Shown: positions 23,777 to 36,643 of the stretch, one piece after another
Layout: each line of letters begins with the position of its first letter
Numbering within the stretch: the stretch's first letter is position 1
Assembly (NCBI RefSeq): GCF_000143535.2
Contig: NC_037319.1
Coordinates: forward strand, 992,001 to 1,056,000
DNA length: 64,000 nucleotides
Direction: 5' to 3'
From: Botrytis cinerea B05.10
Taxonomy: Eukaryota > Ascomycota > Leotiomycetes > Helotiales > Sclerotiniaceae
Translations under genes and position numbers: made by a program
The notes under the pieces: generated by a model
What the model was told of the DNA's origin: nothing
Database searches by the model: none
Seen by the model: only the letters and a program-made list of their open reading frames with translations

Positions 23777-26543
23777 CTAGTGGGTGCTTCTCCAGTCGCC
23801 AGTGTCTATCATGCCACCAGACTGTCCAGTACACCAATCATCAGCGCCTGCCATATCACCAGGCTCACCAATACCCCAACCACAAGCCTCAGAATGGCTT
23901 GTTTCTTCCCCATCCTATACACGTAATCAGTCTTTATTCTCAATGATTCAGGGAGTATGTACTTACGTTAAATTCCTCGGCATAACCACGATACTCCTTG
24001 CTTCCATCAATTCTTATAATCTGTTTCTCAAGATCATGTAATTGAGACAACCAGCCTGACACCTCCTCATTCGCATCGAATATATCTTCTTGGAGATTCG
24101 CGTTCCAGCATTCAATGATAGAAAAGAACAATTGCTCCGCTTCTGTGCGAAGCTCTTGAGAAGTTATACTATCATTTATGACTCGAACAGTTTTGATACT
24201 AGCATTGCTGTCTAATGCCTGGCACAACTTTAGGGGGAAGTTCATGACAGCTGCGTGCGAATTAACATGGTAGATTTTGTTGTAAATAGCTTCGTTTGTG
24301 GATCCTGATAGATAGAAAAGTTTGAAAAGAGCTGCATCGGTCAAGCAATATGCTCGGTGACAGCGATCGTTCCCCTCTTGGATGATCTTGTGATCGGGAC
24401 GACTAAATATCTCACCTAATGAGACTGCATGTTTGGCTTGCTCAAAAAACCTTTTTCTGACTGCCACTCCGATCTCAATGAGGGGTTCTACTGTAGCACG
24501 CTCCTTCTCAAGCGCTTTGACCTTTCCTTGTAGCTCTTGTATCTTGGAACTGAACCTCTTAGTCTTTGATTGCTCTTTACAAATCGCCTCTTCAAGTTCC
24601 GCGGTTTGGCGCAATTCTCCTGTTGCTGAGTTCTCTAGGAGTGTTTTCTTCGTTTCATTAAGCTTACTGATGCATCGCTTTAAGCTGTAAACTTCATCCT
24701 TGAGCTCGCTTATTGTCAACTCCAAGATACCGAATTTCTTCTGCATGACTTTCTTTTCGATATTCATTATTCGAACTCCTGGGGAACGCTTTCTGATATT
24801 CAAAGACTTCTCAAGATTTCTTATCTGTTCCTTGAGATCAAAAGTTTCTGCTTCATACAAAATGGCGGAATTTTCCATTTTCAGCAGAGACGTCAAAGTC
24901 TTTCTCTTAGCTTGTGCTACCTCATGAAGTTGATTCCAATACCATTGGCATCTTGTGCCAAGAATGGCGTTGCTCACTCGAATCTTCTTCATGACTTTGC
25001 ACAGCTTCCTTGCACCCTCTGACATATAGGGGTAAGTCGTAATGTCCCAAGATGGTTTGCCTTGCGGGGTCTTGAACACAAATTTGAGTCTGGTAGAGGA
25101 CTTCTCGTCGTCATCTTTCTCCTCTGCTCTGTTGACTTCATCCCACATCTCAGGGAAGATCTCGTAAGCTATGATATGACATTGATGACGTATTATAAAT
25201 TCCAATTCCTCTGCATGTCCAGGTACAACTTCTGGTGGTACCCGCGATTCTTCCATTACGACTTTGGATTTCAGCAAATGAAGTTCCGTCCGCAGTTGAG
25301 TCATCTCCTGGTCAAGACCTGATGACCTCTCACGCAATACCAAATTCTCTCTCCGAAGTTTCTCCAGCTCCTTGTTGCGGTCCGCCTTCAGATTTTTGTT
25401 CTCAAACTTGATCGCTTCGTGTTTTTTTGTGAGATCGGCCAAAGTTTTCTGATGCTCAGTTTTTAGATCTCTGACTGACTGCTGTCTTGAATCTTCTATC
25501 GGCATCAATCTTAGCGCTTCAAGAGCCTTTTCCAACTTGAATCTCGAAAATGTTGCATCCAGCCCCCCCGAGGGGGCGGCCCGACCCGCCCCAGAGAACG
25601 TGGTTGTGGCTACTGCTTGACTTGTACTACTCGCTTCAGCGTCCGATGGGGCCATAAGGCGATCTGGCATGAGACTGACCGGTGATACATAGTCTTTTAC
25701 TATCGGAAGGACCAAGGTTGGACTATTACTGATCTCAATTGACGTTAGAATTGCTTCTTCTGTGGCGTCTATAGTCATACTCTTCTTCTTTTTGGATTTC
25801 TTCTTGTTCTTGTTCTTCTTCTCCATCTTAGGGGGCTCATCAGGCTCTGCTGTATAAGTCGTCTTGACATACGTAGTACCCTCGACTCCGTGTGATTCAC
25901 CGTACACAATCGAAGATTCATCTGTATTGGTTGGAATTTCGTCTGAAGTTTTAGTGGGGTCAAGGCTCAGTTGGTTTTCGGAGTGCCGAGTAATAAGATG
26001 ATCTATATCTTCTGATAGACCAACGCTAGATCGAGAACCCGTAAGACTTGGAGTATCTTCCAAGATGGAGTCTTGTTTTTGATCAATTTCCGACCCTAAC
26101 GACAAAGGATCAGCTGGGCTTGCCATTGCATCTTCTGTTGAGAAGGTAGAGTCACTTGTGAGATTCTTAGGGGACATACCTGCAGTATTTGACGCTTGTG
26201 GAACACTGGAGTCTTCAGCATTTTCGAAAACCTTAGATAGCATTTCTGGTTCCGTGTTTGATTTATCGAGTGTATCAATTGCCTCAATTCCGACGCTTTC
26301 GATCGATGAAGTGATAGTTTTAGAGCAATGGAAGAAGGTCTCCAAGAGTTCCTTATTCTGAAGGATATCAAAGTCCATGCAATCGGTAAGAAGGCCATTG
26401 AACCTCCCAAGCATCGCTCCAATTGCCCAGCGCTGCGCAGGCTGTTGCCATGATAATGGATTGTTTTCCAGGTAAGCCTTTAGATCTGCGAGTCCTGTCT
26501 TGATTTCGGGTGGTACTACCATGTTGTGTATAAACTTCGACAT
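23777..26543 (-). CDS. Family member B: large coiled coil + GNDxCH domain
   Basis: Model: complement(join(23777..23914, 23967..26543)), 904 aa. The start ATG at 26543 (MSKFIHNMVVPPE) is used. A GTAAGT...TAG intron near the 3' end joins EEFN|DGEETSHSEACG in phase 0 and gives a 46-codon final exon ending DWRSTH. Residues 1-230 are acidic and disordered. A polybasic run KKNKNKKKSKKKK near 240-255 is a likely nuclear signal. A coiled coil follows at ~330-700, interrupted by a globular insert (HQCHIIAYEIFPEMWDE). The shared domain comes next: IGVAVRKRFFEQ, GNDRCHRAYCLTDAALF, YNKIYHV. This is the longest of the eight members. Function unknown; nuclear location is inference. Confidence 0.8.
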
Positions 26544-29470
26544 TGTTTCCAATGTTGTGGAGAGTGAAAAGGTTGACTGCGATTGAAATCTGTTAACTAG
26601 TTGCCGTTTTGAATTCTAGAAGCACTCTTTGAAATTTGAAACTCCTTAGGACAAATGAAAATTGTTTGTAACAAACTGTTGATAGGGCACATGGGATGAA
26701 TACTATTGCGCGTTGCTAGATTTTCCCATGGCCTTTTCGACAAGGGATCTTGAATGATTGTTGGTATACAAATTGATCGAATGGAGGATGTCGGATAAAC
26801 GTGTTGAAGTCAGATTTTTTCATAGCATTTTTTTGCGCTTGCAACGAAGATATCGAAAAAATCTTCACATAAAGCTGAGCTTCATTCAATCAAATAAAAT
26901 TTGTGCGCGCGATAAGTTATCGTTATAAAGTCACGTTCTAACTTTTCAAACACAGGAAACGCTATACTGGAGCGGCATTAAGTCTCTTTATTACTGATTT
27001 CCATCAACTTCGCATTTGAATCCAAGCACATCCAAATGGTAACTTCAACAAACATTCGTTGAGAGACAGAGACGGGGCCCAGTGGCCGTGATGTATCATT
27101 GCAGTGGTGCGCTCAAAAGTAAGATCCCCGACCTTTCGGTGGCAGATAATACATCTGTCATCTACACGGGCTATCGATATAAATTTTCAGAATGGAAACC
27201 TATCTCATGATTTACTGAGTGGCAAGTGTGTTGAGCGAATGTTTGAACTCGAAAATTGCGGTCTTCTTGCTTGACTTGCCCAACACCATTCTTCCTCCAA
27301 TAGCACACCATTTTCATTATATACCGGGCACCCATACTCCAAGCAATGATGACTTCCTTCACAGAAAAGGAGAGGCTGGAAAGTCCCAGCCTGTTCTCGT
27401 CTTGATGTGGTCGTTGCTGTCCAAGTTGCCAGATCTTCGAGATGCTTTCGTCATAGATTAGCTCACTTAGTATTCAGATAACACTCGCAAACTGAAGCAT
27501 TCATTGTTGTTATTCTGAACGTGGCGTGGCTTCGATGATGGAGATTGCGATATGAAGAGTAACGACGTACATGTACAGAAGAGGCAAGAGCGATAGAGGA
27601 GGAAAGAGAGACAGACATGCAGGAGATCCAAGGAACTGAGATAGAATGAAAATACAGGATTTTAATAACGTAAGGATTCATGATGTAATGTTTACTTTTA
27701 TTTCATTGAGCTATCATTCAAGGTTTCTTGGAACGCAATACTATGCACGATGAGACCTCTAGAAGTTTAGACGAGGAAATCTCTCGCTGTATCATATCTA
27801 CTCATAAGTAGAAAGGGGAAGAAAATACACGAAAGGAATGCAAGCATGGAAATTCCCAAAACTAAGACCTCGCACAGTGTGTCTTTTAAGATCACGTGAC
27901 AGATATAACCTTTTCGGTATCTGTTCGCAAGAGGTAAACTGCCTGTGATGGAGAACTGGATGATCAGCTTCGAGAGATAAATCATTTCCTATTCCTCAAG
28001 AAGATGAAGCACTTGATACACAGGCCAGAAGTGAATTCGCGGCTCTCCCGGGCCATGTAAACTTCGAATCACCCCTCCAAATCCCCTCCGAAAACACATT
28101 GCATGAACTCGTCATGCTGATTCTGAACCAGACGAACCGTTGGGTGGGGCTAAAGCGAAAGGTAGTCGGTAGCCGATCAATTCCCGACATGAGGTTTTCT
28201 GTAAATAAAAATAGACCTTGATACACTTCATCAATGGGATTACTGGAAGGTGTTAGGGACCCATCTCATCATCCCATTTCTGGAGATTCGAGGGTCAGGT
28301 AAGATCTAGAAGAACAGTTTCACATCCTGGCGACATACTTGGAATCAGAAATATCACTGCCAAGGCCGTTGGAAATGAGGTTTGGGATGATTGCATTTAT
28401 CGCGAATGGTTGGTCAAAATTCGAGGGGTAATTCACATCCTTTGCTTGAAGAGCCTCAAACTTGCACGTTGTCTTGAAAATTCTTGGTGGCTGCATGAGC
28501 TGAAGTTTGGCGAAATTGTAAGTCTAGAAATAGGATCCAATTAAAATGCATTGTAATCACGTGAGTTTACGCAATTCCGGGGTTTGACTGGCTCGCTAGT
28601 GCTTGCAACCCACTCCCTCATCCTTCGACTTCCAGTGATAAAGTATGGAGTAAGAACTCAAGCTCGACATCATTATACTCCGATATACCCCAATATTAGA
28701 GAAAGAAAACGCCAACGCACCACTACCGAAGCTGTGGTGGTGATTCAACCCACGTGGAATATTCTGATGCATGAAATGTGAGGCTTCGGTAATGACATGG
28801 ATGCTGGCTTGTGTGGCTTTCTGGGCATTCCTTTTCTGGCAAAAATGGGGGACGAAGTATTGCTTCTCAGTATCTTGGCTTTCCAGTAATAGGTCAGGCT
28901 TTCCTGCTCTCCTCAATGTAGGACGTTGATACACTCATATATCATTATTTAGGCAACGACGTTTAGTTAATCGACGTATGATTGGCTGAATTGGAATCAT
29001 GCGAGAGATTTGTAAAAATAGCATGAGCCGAAGTGTTTTGATATTGCATTCTTATCTCTGAAAAGAAAACATTGGGTGATTACTATGGGAAAAACTTCAA
29101 GACGGGCTAACCCTCCCGCCTTATAGTGCCTGTCATACAGGACACACATCATGGGATAAGTCAGCCTTAAGCCACCTAGAGAATCCTCCATTTCAATAGG
29201 TTTCAACCCTTGCTCTAAAGGTCTAGGCGTCCATCCATTTTTCTGTCACAAAACTTTGTATGCTGTTCCTTTTCTGGAGTTGGTGGAAGATGCTGGGAAA
29301 AGAATTGTGTGTTTCGAGGGATCTTTTCTTTATAACTCCCACTTTCCGCGTCGAATGTTCTGTGCACACGGTTGAAAGGATTTCCGTCATACCTTACTGA
29401 GGATCCTCAACTTCTCATCACAAAAACATTCATTCATCGGTGCTAGTTTGTGCCTGGGCCGTTTTACATC
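26544..29470. other. 2.9-kb spacer between divergent genes
   Basis: No convincing gene on either strand; all frames are short and lack domains. Two TCACGTGA palindromes lie at 27892-27899 and 28557-28564. The part upstream of 29471 is the presumed promoter of the HET-like gene. Confidence 0.5.
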
Positions 29471-31825
29471 ATGTCAACGTCAGTAGATATCAACCACAAC
29501 TTTGATGGACAAAGACATTGGTTTAAACAGTTTACCTACACCAATCCCACCTTGAGAGATGCAGAAAAAGCAGGCCCTCTCGATCCAGTACCCACACATT
29601 TCCACAGAGATATTTTGAATAGGGAGACATGGCGACCTCGAGATCTTCTTAGATATATCTCTCCTTCCTATGGCAAACCATATCATATGCTCGTACAAGC
29701 CGCTTCCAGTCCCGATATTCAACCACAAGGAGAATGGAGAAGACGACGTGTTGGAGGGAATGCGCCCACACTTTTGAGGGTATCCTCATGGGCCATCGGA
29801 AATGAACTCGATTCCGCTCAAAATATTGCCTTGGCTGTTGGAAGATCTATTCTTGTCCTTCCTATCATAATATTCATCGCTGTGTATGGGATTACTAATG
29901 GCGATGGAAAAAACAGTGACAAATATACCAGGTTCCCTCACAAATGCTATGAGTATCCAAAGCATGCTCTGAATCAACTAGACGCTGCTCCGAATGCAGC
30001 GCAATGGATCAAAGGGCAGCGTCAAGATGATGGGGATAAAACTTATATAACCAAGGGTGAACAAAATCGCCTTCTTCGACCTCGTGCCTTGGTTGTATTC
30101 CGTAACAACAAGTGGGAAGTTGTCGAAGATGGAAGCTTTTCCGGTCCATATATCTTCATCAGTTTTGCAGCCGCCCAATACCAAAGACCTGCCCCAACGG
30201 ACCAAAACCCGGGCAAGACTGAGTTGGATCAAGAGGCCATTGATCTAAGAGCAAGAAAACTCACGCTGCATCATGGAATGGAAGCATACTGGGCAGACTT
30301 CCATGTAAGTTTTGATATCAAATAGGTCTAATATTAACCACTGACCTTTTGTTATAGTGTAGAGCAGAACTACAACCCGAAGCCACTGACGATGTTCATC
30401 GATTCTGTGATGTCACCCGCGGGGCCGAAAAGGTCTGTGTTGTATTACCGGATCGTTCCCCTCAAGCCCTAGTGTTCTTTGGTCAACGTCTCTGGTGTCT
30501 ACCTGAAATCTTGCTTGCCCGAGATCATAAAGTTAGCGTTTGCACACCTGACTTCCAGAACAAAGACGGTGTCGATAACATAGAAGTTGTTGATATCATG
30601 GAGTTCACACATCGATCATGGGCAAGGAAACTCACACCAAGCAATGAAATCATACATGATGGGAATGACGAAATTTTCCGTCTGTTAGCCGAACATTATA
30701 CTGGTTCTCTATCGCTAAGTCGGCTTGAGCTGATTCAAGTCGCCCTTAAAGCTTTGAAATCCAGACAGTTCACGGAGTTTCAACGTGGAGATATTGCCTA
30801 TGCTCTCATGACACTTCTCACGAAACGCCCTCGTATGGATCCTTCTGATACAGAAGAGCAGGCTCTTGCCCGGCTTTCACTGGCCAATGATAGTGATCAA
30901 ATTGTCGAACGCATGGCTTGCATGGATGGCATTCGCATGACAGGTAAACCTGCGTGGTTCAATCTCGAAGATGATCTTGGTGCCAATTTATGGGACATCC
31001 AGCCTCTCTGTCAAGTAGCAGGCGTTTGCCATGACGCGTCCTTGATTCTAGATGGTGCCCATGCAATCTCTATTCGCTGGAAGGACATTCCCAGAATTTA
31101 TTCCCTCAGAAGAAGATCTTGGAAAAAGCTCGGCGCTGATTGGGCGTTGGCGTTTGGACCACTTTTATTTATTGTGGGATGCGTTTTGGTGGCTCAAGGT
31201 AGTTCAGTCGGTGGATTGGGAGCTTTCTTCTTAGTCTTGGGACTTATTATATTGCTCTCAGCACCCTTTGCTGTGCTAATTCTCTACGGCGGAAAAGTTT
31301 GTGAGTAATATTCTCCTTCTTGACTCTTTCATACTAACAATAAAATAAGGGGGTGCTACACCTTGGCTTGTCGGCTTCGAAGGAACTCTTCCACTTGATC
31401 AAATTGAGACTCTTACATTCGGTAACTCAATTGGTCGTCTTCAATACACACCGTCTAGCGGTCCATACTGCACTCGTAAAGAAAATGAGAGAATTGGTGG
31501 AGAACCTCAATTCAATGTGTCGGATCTTCCTCTTGGGCATAGATTTTTCACATTGATTGATACCGTAAGCTTTTACCATTCTTCTGGTTTATACAGATAG
31601 TCAAGCTAATCACATACATTTCAGGGCACTATGACTGTTACTGTTTTCTCCGCCGAGCGTCCTCCATCTGTAGCCCTACTCGCTGGTAAAGAAGGAGGAA
31701 TGTTACGAGCAATACTGTGCTCTTACGAAAGATCTAATAATGGATTGCGTAAAGAATGCGTACTGAGAATGGAGACCCCAATGTGGGATGCCAGCGATGC
31801 TATGGGGTGGGTCAAACTCACGTAG
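29471..31825 (+). CDS. HET-like protein with three membrane segments
   Basis: Model: join(29471..30304, 30358..31300, 31350..31564, 31625..31825), 730 aa; donors GTAAGT, GTGAGT, GTAAGC, and all joins keep frame (ADFH|CRAELQ, GKV|WGATPW, LIDT|GTMTVT). The start is ATG 29471 (MSTSVDINHN). Residues ~270-330 read GMEAYWADFHCRAEL, DVHRFCDVTRGAEKVCVVLPD, which resembles the fungal HET-domain core (AYWxDxxC.., IxxxxDVYRxAxxV.VWLG). HET proteins trigger vegetative-incompatibility cell death in filamentous fungi. A hydrophobic segment near 120-143 and two near 560-610 (LAFGPLLFIVGCVLVAQG, AFFLVLGLIILLSAPFAVLIL) suggest a membrane-anchored variant, so it may not be a canonical HET effector. The C-terminus ends in WVKLT. 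Assignment to HET is by motif resemblance only. Confidence 0.75.
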
Positions 31826-33068
31826 TCCTTGACGGTTAGTATCAGAATTCCAATAATAATACTAACAATATTATTATTGACTTTATTTTACTTTATTAGT
31901 TTCTATAATATTTTGATAATAATATAAATAATATCATTCGATTCGTTGAATCAAGAGGAATTGAATTTACTCTAGAAATCCCAAATTTATTTCTTGACTT
32001 TATCTCATATCTAATGTTCAAAATAATTCTAAAATGCTTTTTTGGTATTATAAAATTGAGATAGGAATAATAGAGATTACAAAGTAGTTCGTGTTCTTAA
32101 TTTTTGTTATAAAACACATCTGATACAAGAGATGAATTAAATTTATTATATTTGAGAAAAGATAATCCTATAACATTAATTGCTAGCTTTGATTGAACTC
32201 ATTTACTCAACCTGACTTAACTCTATAAGCTACCTTTGTGCATCAATCTAAGTAATATTAAATTCAAGACTAGAATTCCTTTAATCAAGAACAGAAAGAT
32301 CATTATATAAGGAGTCTATTATACTTTCTCTTTGATTCGAGACATGTTTGATAGTAATAATTTTCTGTACTGTCATCTGATTGAAATTTTTGCCTCCATT
32401 TGAAATATGAGGAGCTTGTACAATCAGCTATCGTAAAACTACGTAATATGAGTAGGTTGTAACATAGTCTATTAGTAAGTGAGATATCTCAGTCAGTGAG
32501 CGGAATACTTCAAAAGATAATAAACTTCAAGCTTTCCTAAAAACATGCTCTATCATCATGTGGGCCACATCATTATCCTCGTCACGAGTCGGCCAGAGGG
32601 GGCATCGAAGGTGCTTAAAAACCTCTAGTGACAGATAAAATTTGCATTCAGGGTACGATGGTTAATGCAGATATTCAGTGGCACATTCGTCAACGGCTTC
32701 AACATGACCGAAAGCTAAAATGGCCTCGGGAGACCCCCCAAAAAATTCAGGAGATACTACTTATAAGGGTACATATCATGTATGAAATTTTCATTGTCCC
32801 CTGGGCTTTGACAACGTTAGACATTAAATTCTGACTTAAGATTTCGAGGAGTTGTGTGCCAATTAGATGTGTTACGGCTGTGCCGATATACAAATGGACT
32901 CCGGGGAGTGTTGAAAGCGTTGCCAGAAACATTGGATGATACATAAGATCGAACATGAAGAACTCATAAGATGTAGACAACAAGGTTGGATCAAAAAGTG
33001 AATACTGAGATTTAATAATAGGTTCACCCGCATTCTCCTCAGTACGAGATGTGCTTTTCCACTTGATC
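31826..33068. other. AT-rich spacer
   Basis: Strongly AT-rich, especially 31840-32560, with TAATAATAT-type runs and no gene. The composition is typical of DNA degraded by repeat-induced point mutation, though no repeat partner is present in the window. Confidence 0.6.
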
Positions 33069-34540
33069 TCACAATCCAGACTTATCCGAATTCGAGTATA
33101 CGAATTCCTCAAACTCTGTCAGGAGCTCGATAGCCTTCTCATCTCCGGTTGGTAAAAGCTGGGAAAGGTATACTCCGGCGACACCATTATTAAGGTCGAT
33201 CCACTAGAGTGAGATAGTAAGCTGGAGTTCATATTCATAGGAAACTGACCTACCCAGTAGCAATTTGCATGACCCGACCAGGTAAGCGAGTTTACTCCAC
33301 GTCGTTTCGGCACCGCAGCTGTATTTATCAGACCACCAATCCCAAAGTTAACAGGGACGTCATTTGGGACGGTATTCTAGATGGCATTGCGGGTCGACAA
33401 AGAGTATTCCTCTGGCTTATCGAGGCCCCCGATATTTTCTAGATGAGGCTGGAACATCTCCTTAATAGTCTCAGGCCGCAGTAGCTTCTCTGTCAGGATG
33501 CCCTGGTATATCTTGAGCAGATCGTTCACAGTTGCAAATAATCCACCCCCTCCGAAATCATCCAAAGTATTCTCTGCATAAACTGGCTTCATCTGCTCTT
33601 TCAGGGTTTGGCCCTCTCGCTCCCAGTTTCTGGCCTTTCGAGCTTGTAGATCTTCTCGCAGTTCGGGGTGGAAGGTGGCATCCTTCGCAGAAACGACGTC
33701 AAAGATATAGCGTTTCATATACTCGCCAAGCTTCATGGAGGTAACTCGCTCGACCTTTACAGTTCGCGATGCGAATTAGTTAGATTCTGTCATGTTAGAT
33801 ATTTCCAGACTTACAGCGAGGCCAGCCCAGTCAAGGCCAGGGGAATACATCCATCGCTCACCGGGTTCGAACACAAGAAATTGGTGGGGAAACTTCTCTG
33901 CCTATAACATTCAGTAAGCTATTGTATTAAGGATTGGAGGGAGTCAACTCACGATGGATCGATTGGCGAAAGTTGGAGTTTTTTGCAACTCTTGGTAGCG
34001 AGTCAAAAGTGGATTCATGAATACATAGGCAATGCCGCTGGAGTGAGTTAACAGGTTCCTAATTTCCATCTTATGTCAGTATAATTCTTCAGCCTTGATA
34101 AAACAGGAGCATCACTTGCCGAAGGGTAACAGGCTTTGTGGAGGGCTTGAAAATAGCTTCATTCTTTTCATCAAAGCCCTTCAAGATCTGTGGATTCTTG
34201 AACTCTGGTATCACTTTTGCTATGTCGCCATTCAAGTCTAACTGTCTCTTCTAGACGCACTGCATTACAGCGATGGTAGTGATGAGCTTGGTGGCAGAGG
34301 CGAGCCAATACACAGAATCGGTGCCGTCAGGTTTGCCAACTTCATCCCCAAAAGCCTGAGTATAGTGAAATGAGCCTGGATCGCGTAGGATTAGCAAGAG
34401 CAAGCACAGAAATAATAAGAGGATTTTGCTGCTAACATACCATCCCTGTTGATGGCCCCTAGTGTAAGCTTTGGGAGTGGCCGGTTATCTTGCTCAAATC
34501 GCCGGCGAAGAGACTGGGCGCGTTTATCGAAAGAGGCCAT
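33069..34540 (-). pseudogene. Beta-lactamase-fold esterase/transferase pseudogene
   Basis: On the minus strand the exons of a serine hydrolase of the beta-lactamase superfamily (EstB/LovD-like, often annotated as a penicillin-binding or 1,4-butanediol diacrylate esterase relative) can be followed from MASFDKRAQSLRRRF at 34540 to YSNSDKSGL at 33069. The nucleophile motif is SxxK in ASATKLITT, and the tyrosine motif is YSP in RWMYSPGLDWAG. HLLTHSSG-like and LEPF-like blocks are present (NLLTHSSGIAYVF, FGGGGLFATVNDLLK). Introns look intact. Two in-frame TAG codons interrupt it: one after IAVMQCV (near 34252-34254) and one after STRNAI (33377-33379). Both could come from CAG by one C-to-T change in a CpA context. 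I leave the reading frame broken. Confidence 0.82.
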
Positions 34541-36643
34541 TGTTGCAAGATTTATTCTCGGCTTTGTGAAGAACTGGATGATTTTGCTGTATGCCATCAG
34601 CAAAGAGATGAAATGTGCTTCGGTCACGGAGATACTTATCATGAGTCATTGAAACCTTAAAAGTGGTTCAGCGTTCTACAGAAAGACGGCGAAATAAACT
34701 TGTCAAGCACCTCTCCAGCGACAATACGAAGGATACCTCGACTGATACCACTCTGTCAAGATTGTATTGGTAAGATTCCCCTCTTCTTTAATATGCTCAT
34801 GGAGGAGTCTGAACTCAAAACGAGGCGTTAAATTAACTACCCCACTGTCTGGCAACCCCTCTTTTAGACTGCCTCAAATAAGCTTATTATGATGTACGGG
34901 AATGGACCTTTTAAGGATAGGTGCAAGGTTAAATATATGATATTCCACGATAGAAGGATAGTGGTCGAAACGAGTAGGTTTCGTGTAAATTTTCCAATCC
35001 CTGTCCCCACGTCATGATTAACGGGGCCATCTGTTATGAGTGACTCAAAATTCTTGTTTATATCTGTGAATACCTACCTATATTAACTAAGCGTTTGTTA
35101 CAAAAAAAATCATATAAAATAGGAATTGCTCCAATTATTGAATTATTGTTCTATTTTAAGTTTCAGAAGTCTATTCATTCACTGGAAGTATTATTAATAA
35201 TAAGCTAGCTCTATATACAAAAAATAGTCGAAAGATAGTAATTCATTGGGTGTCACGGTATCGATTACACAATATTGATCCTACCGGAAAAAGACCGAGG
35301 ATAATAAGCCGCGTCCGGTGTACAGGCAAGCTAGGGCTCAATCGGACTAATAGCTTGCTTACGAAAACTCTATATATCTTCACTAACAAAGGTCCTATAT
35401 TGTAGCTTTTTAAGCTATATCTTAATTCTCACCATGAATCTACTATGATCTTACGATTTTGAGTAAGCTGATCTTAATATACTCTATTATATAACAATAG
35501 TATAGCTTATTAGTGAGACAAGTAATCCAATGTATTTATATAGAATCTCAGAGTAGCGAAATCTAACGTATAACAATCAAATTATTTCTTTATAACATAG
35601 AGCATTGTTTCAAGTATAATAAATAGTAAACTTTCAGATGTAATTAAATGAGCTGAATACTGATAAAAGTGTACTAATGAATTGATGATACCCTAGATTA
35701 TTTTTACTCATAAACATTACTTATAAAACTCATGTTTGAAGTTTCTCATTGTCTGTTCTTGTAAATGACATTCGATAAGCTAAATAAGACACTTATTGAG
35801 CAATCTTTGATGTTTGCGAACATGTATATAATTACTTAAGGACATGAATCTATTGTTGGGAAGTTCCAAATTGCTTATTCAGATGCCTCATATCTTGTCA
35901 TTGTCTCCTTCATAGACACAAAATCAGAAGAAGTTCATAAAAAGAGGATAATCCAGTCTTCTAAAATACCAGTTGATTAGTTATTTGAACAGTCAGTCAT
36001 ATTCACCAGCATTTATACATAGAACTTATTACTCTTGTCCTATCAAATATGTATATTGTTCAATCACATGATGATATCAAAGCAAGTGGGACATCAGGGT
36101 GAATCTAGGCGAAGCTAATTTCAAACTAGATTGAACTACTGGAGTCGTTAAGTTGACGCTTGTATTGTACTAGAAATCTGATTTGCGGATACTGTACCCT
36201 ATTTTCGAGCCTTGTTTGCCAACCTATATGTGAAAGCATGAAATACATCAGTTGCACAATTATTTCAGAATAAAAAAACTTAACAACAAAAGTTTACAAC
36301 AGTCTTCGGAGTTGTGTGGTTGAATTCTTTTGTCTAAGCCTTCCACACATCATCACCACAAAAAGAAATTTCACTGCTTCGAACAGCATTTCATTATACA
36401 CATATATCCACACTTTAAAAATTCCAGCCTTCCCAAAGTCTACTCCTTTCAAATCATTTTTGGACATTATATTCCGGCGATTGATCTAAAAAAATTGAAA
36501 ATTTTCCACCCGTTTTGTGATGGTCACTTTCATCGATTCCGACTACTGACTCTGCCCGCTTCCCTACAATAAATCAGTATCTCAGTCTATACAACGTGCC
36601 TCACCTAACGATCTCACTTTATTGATCTCAAAAACCGCCACCA
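34541..36643. other. AT-rich spacer with a GC-richer patch
   Basis: About 2.1 kb without a gene. AT-rich throughout except 35250-35345, which is distinctly richer in G and C and begins TGTCACGG. It may be a solo-LTR or other transposon relict; target-site duplication not found. Confidence 0.5.
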
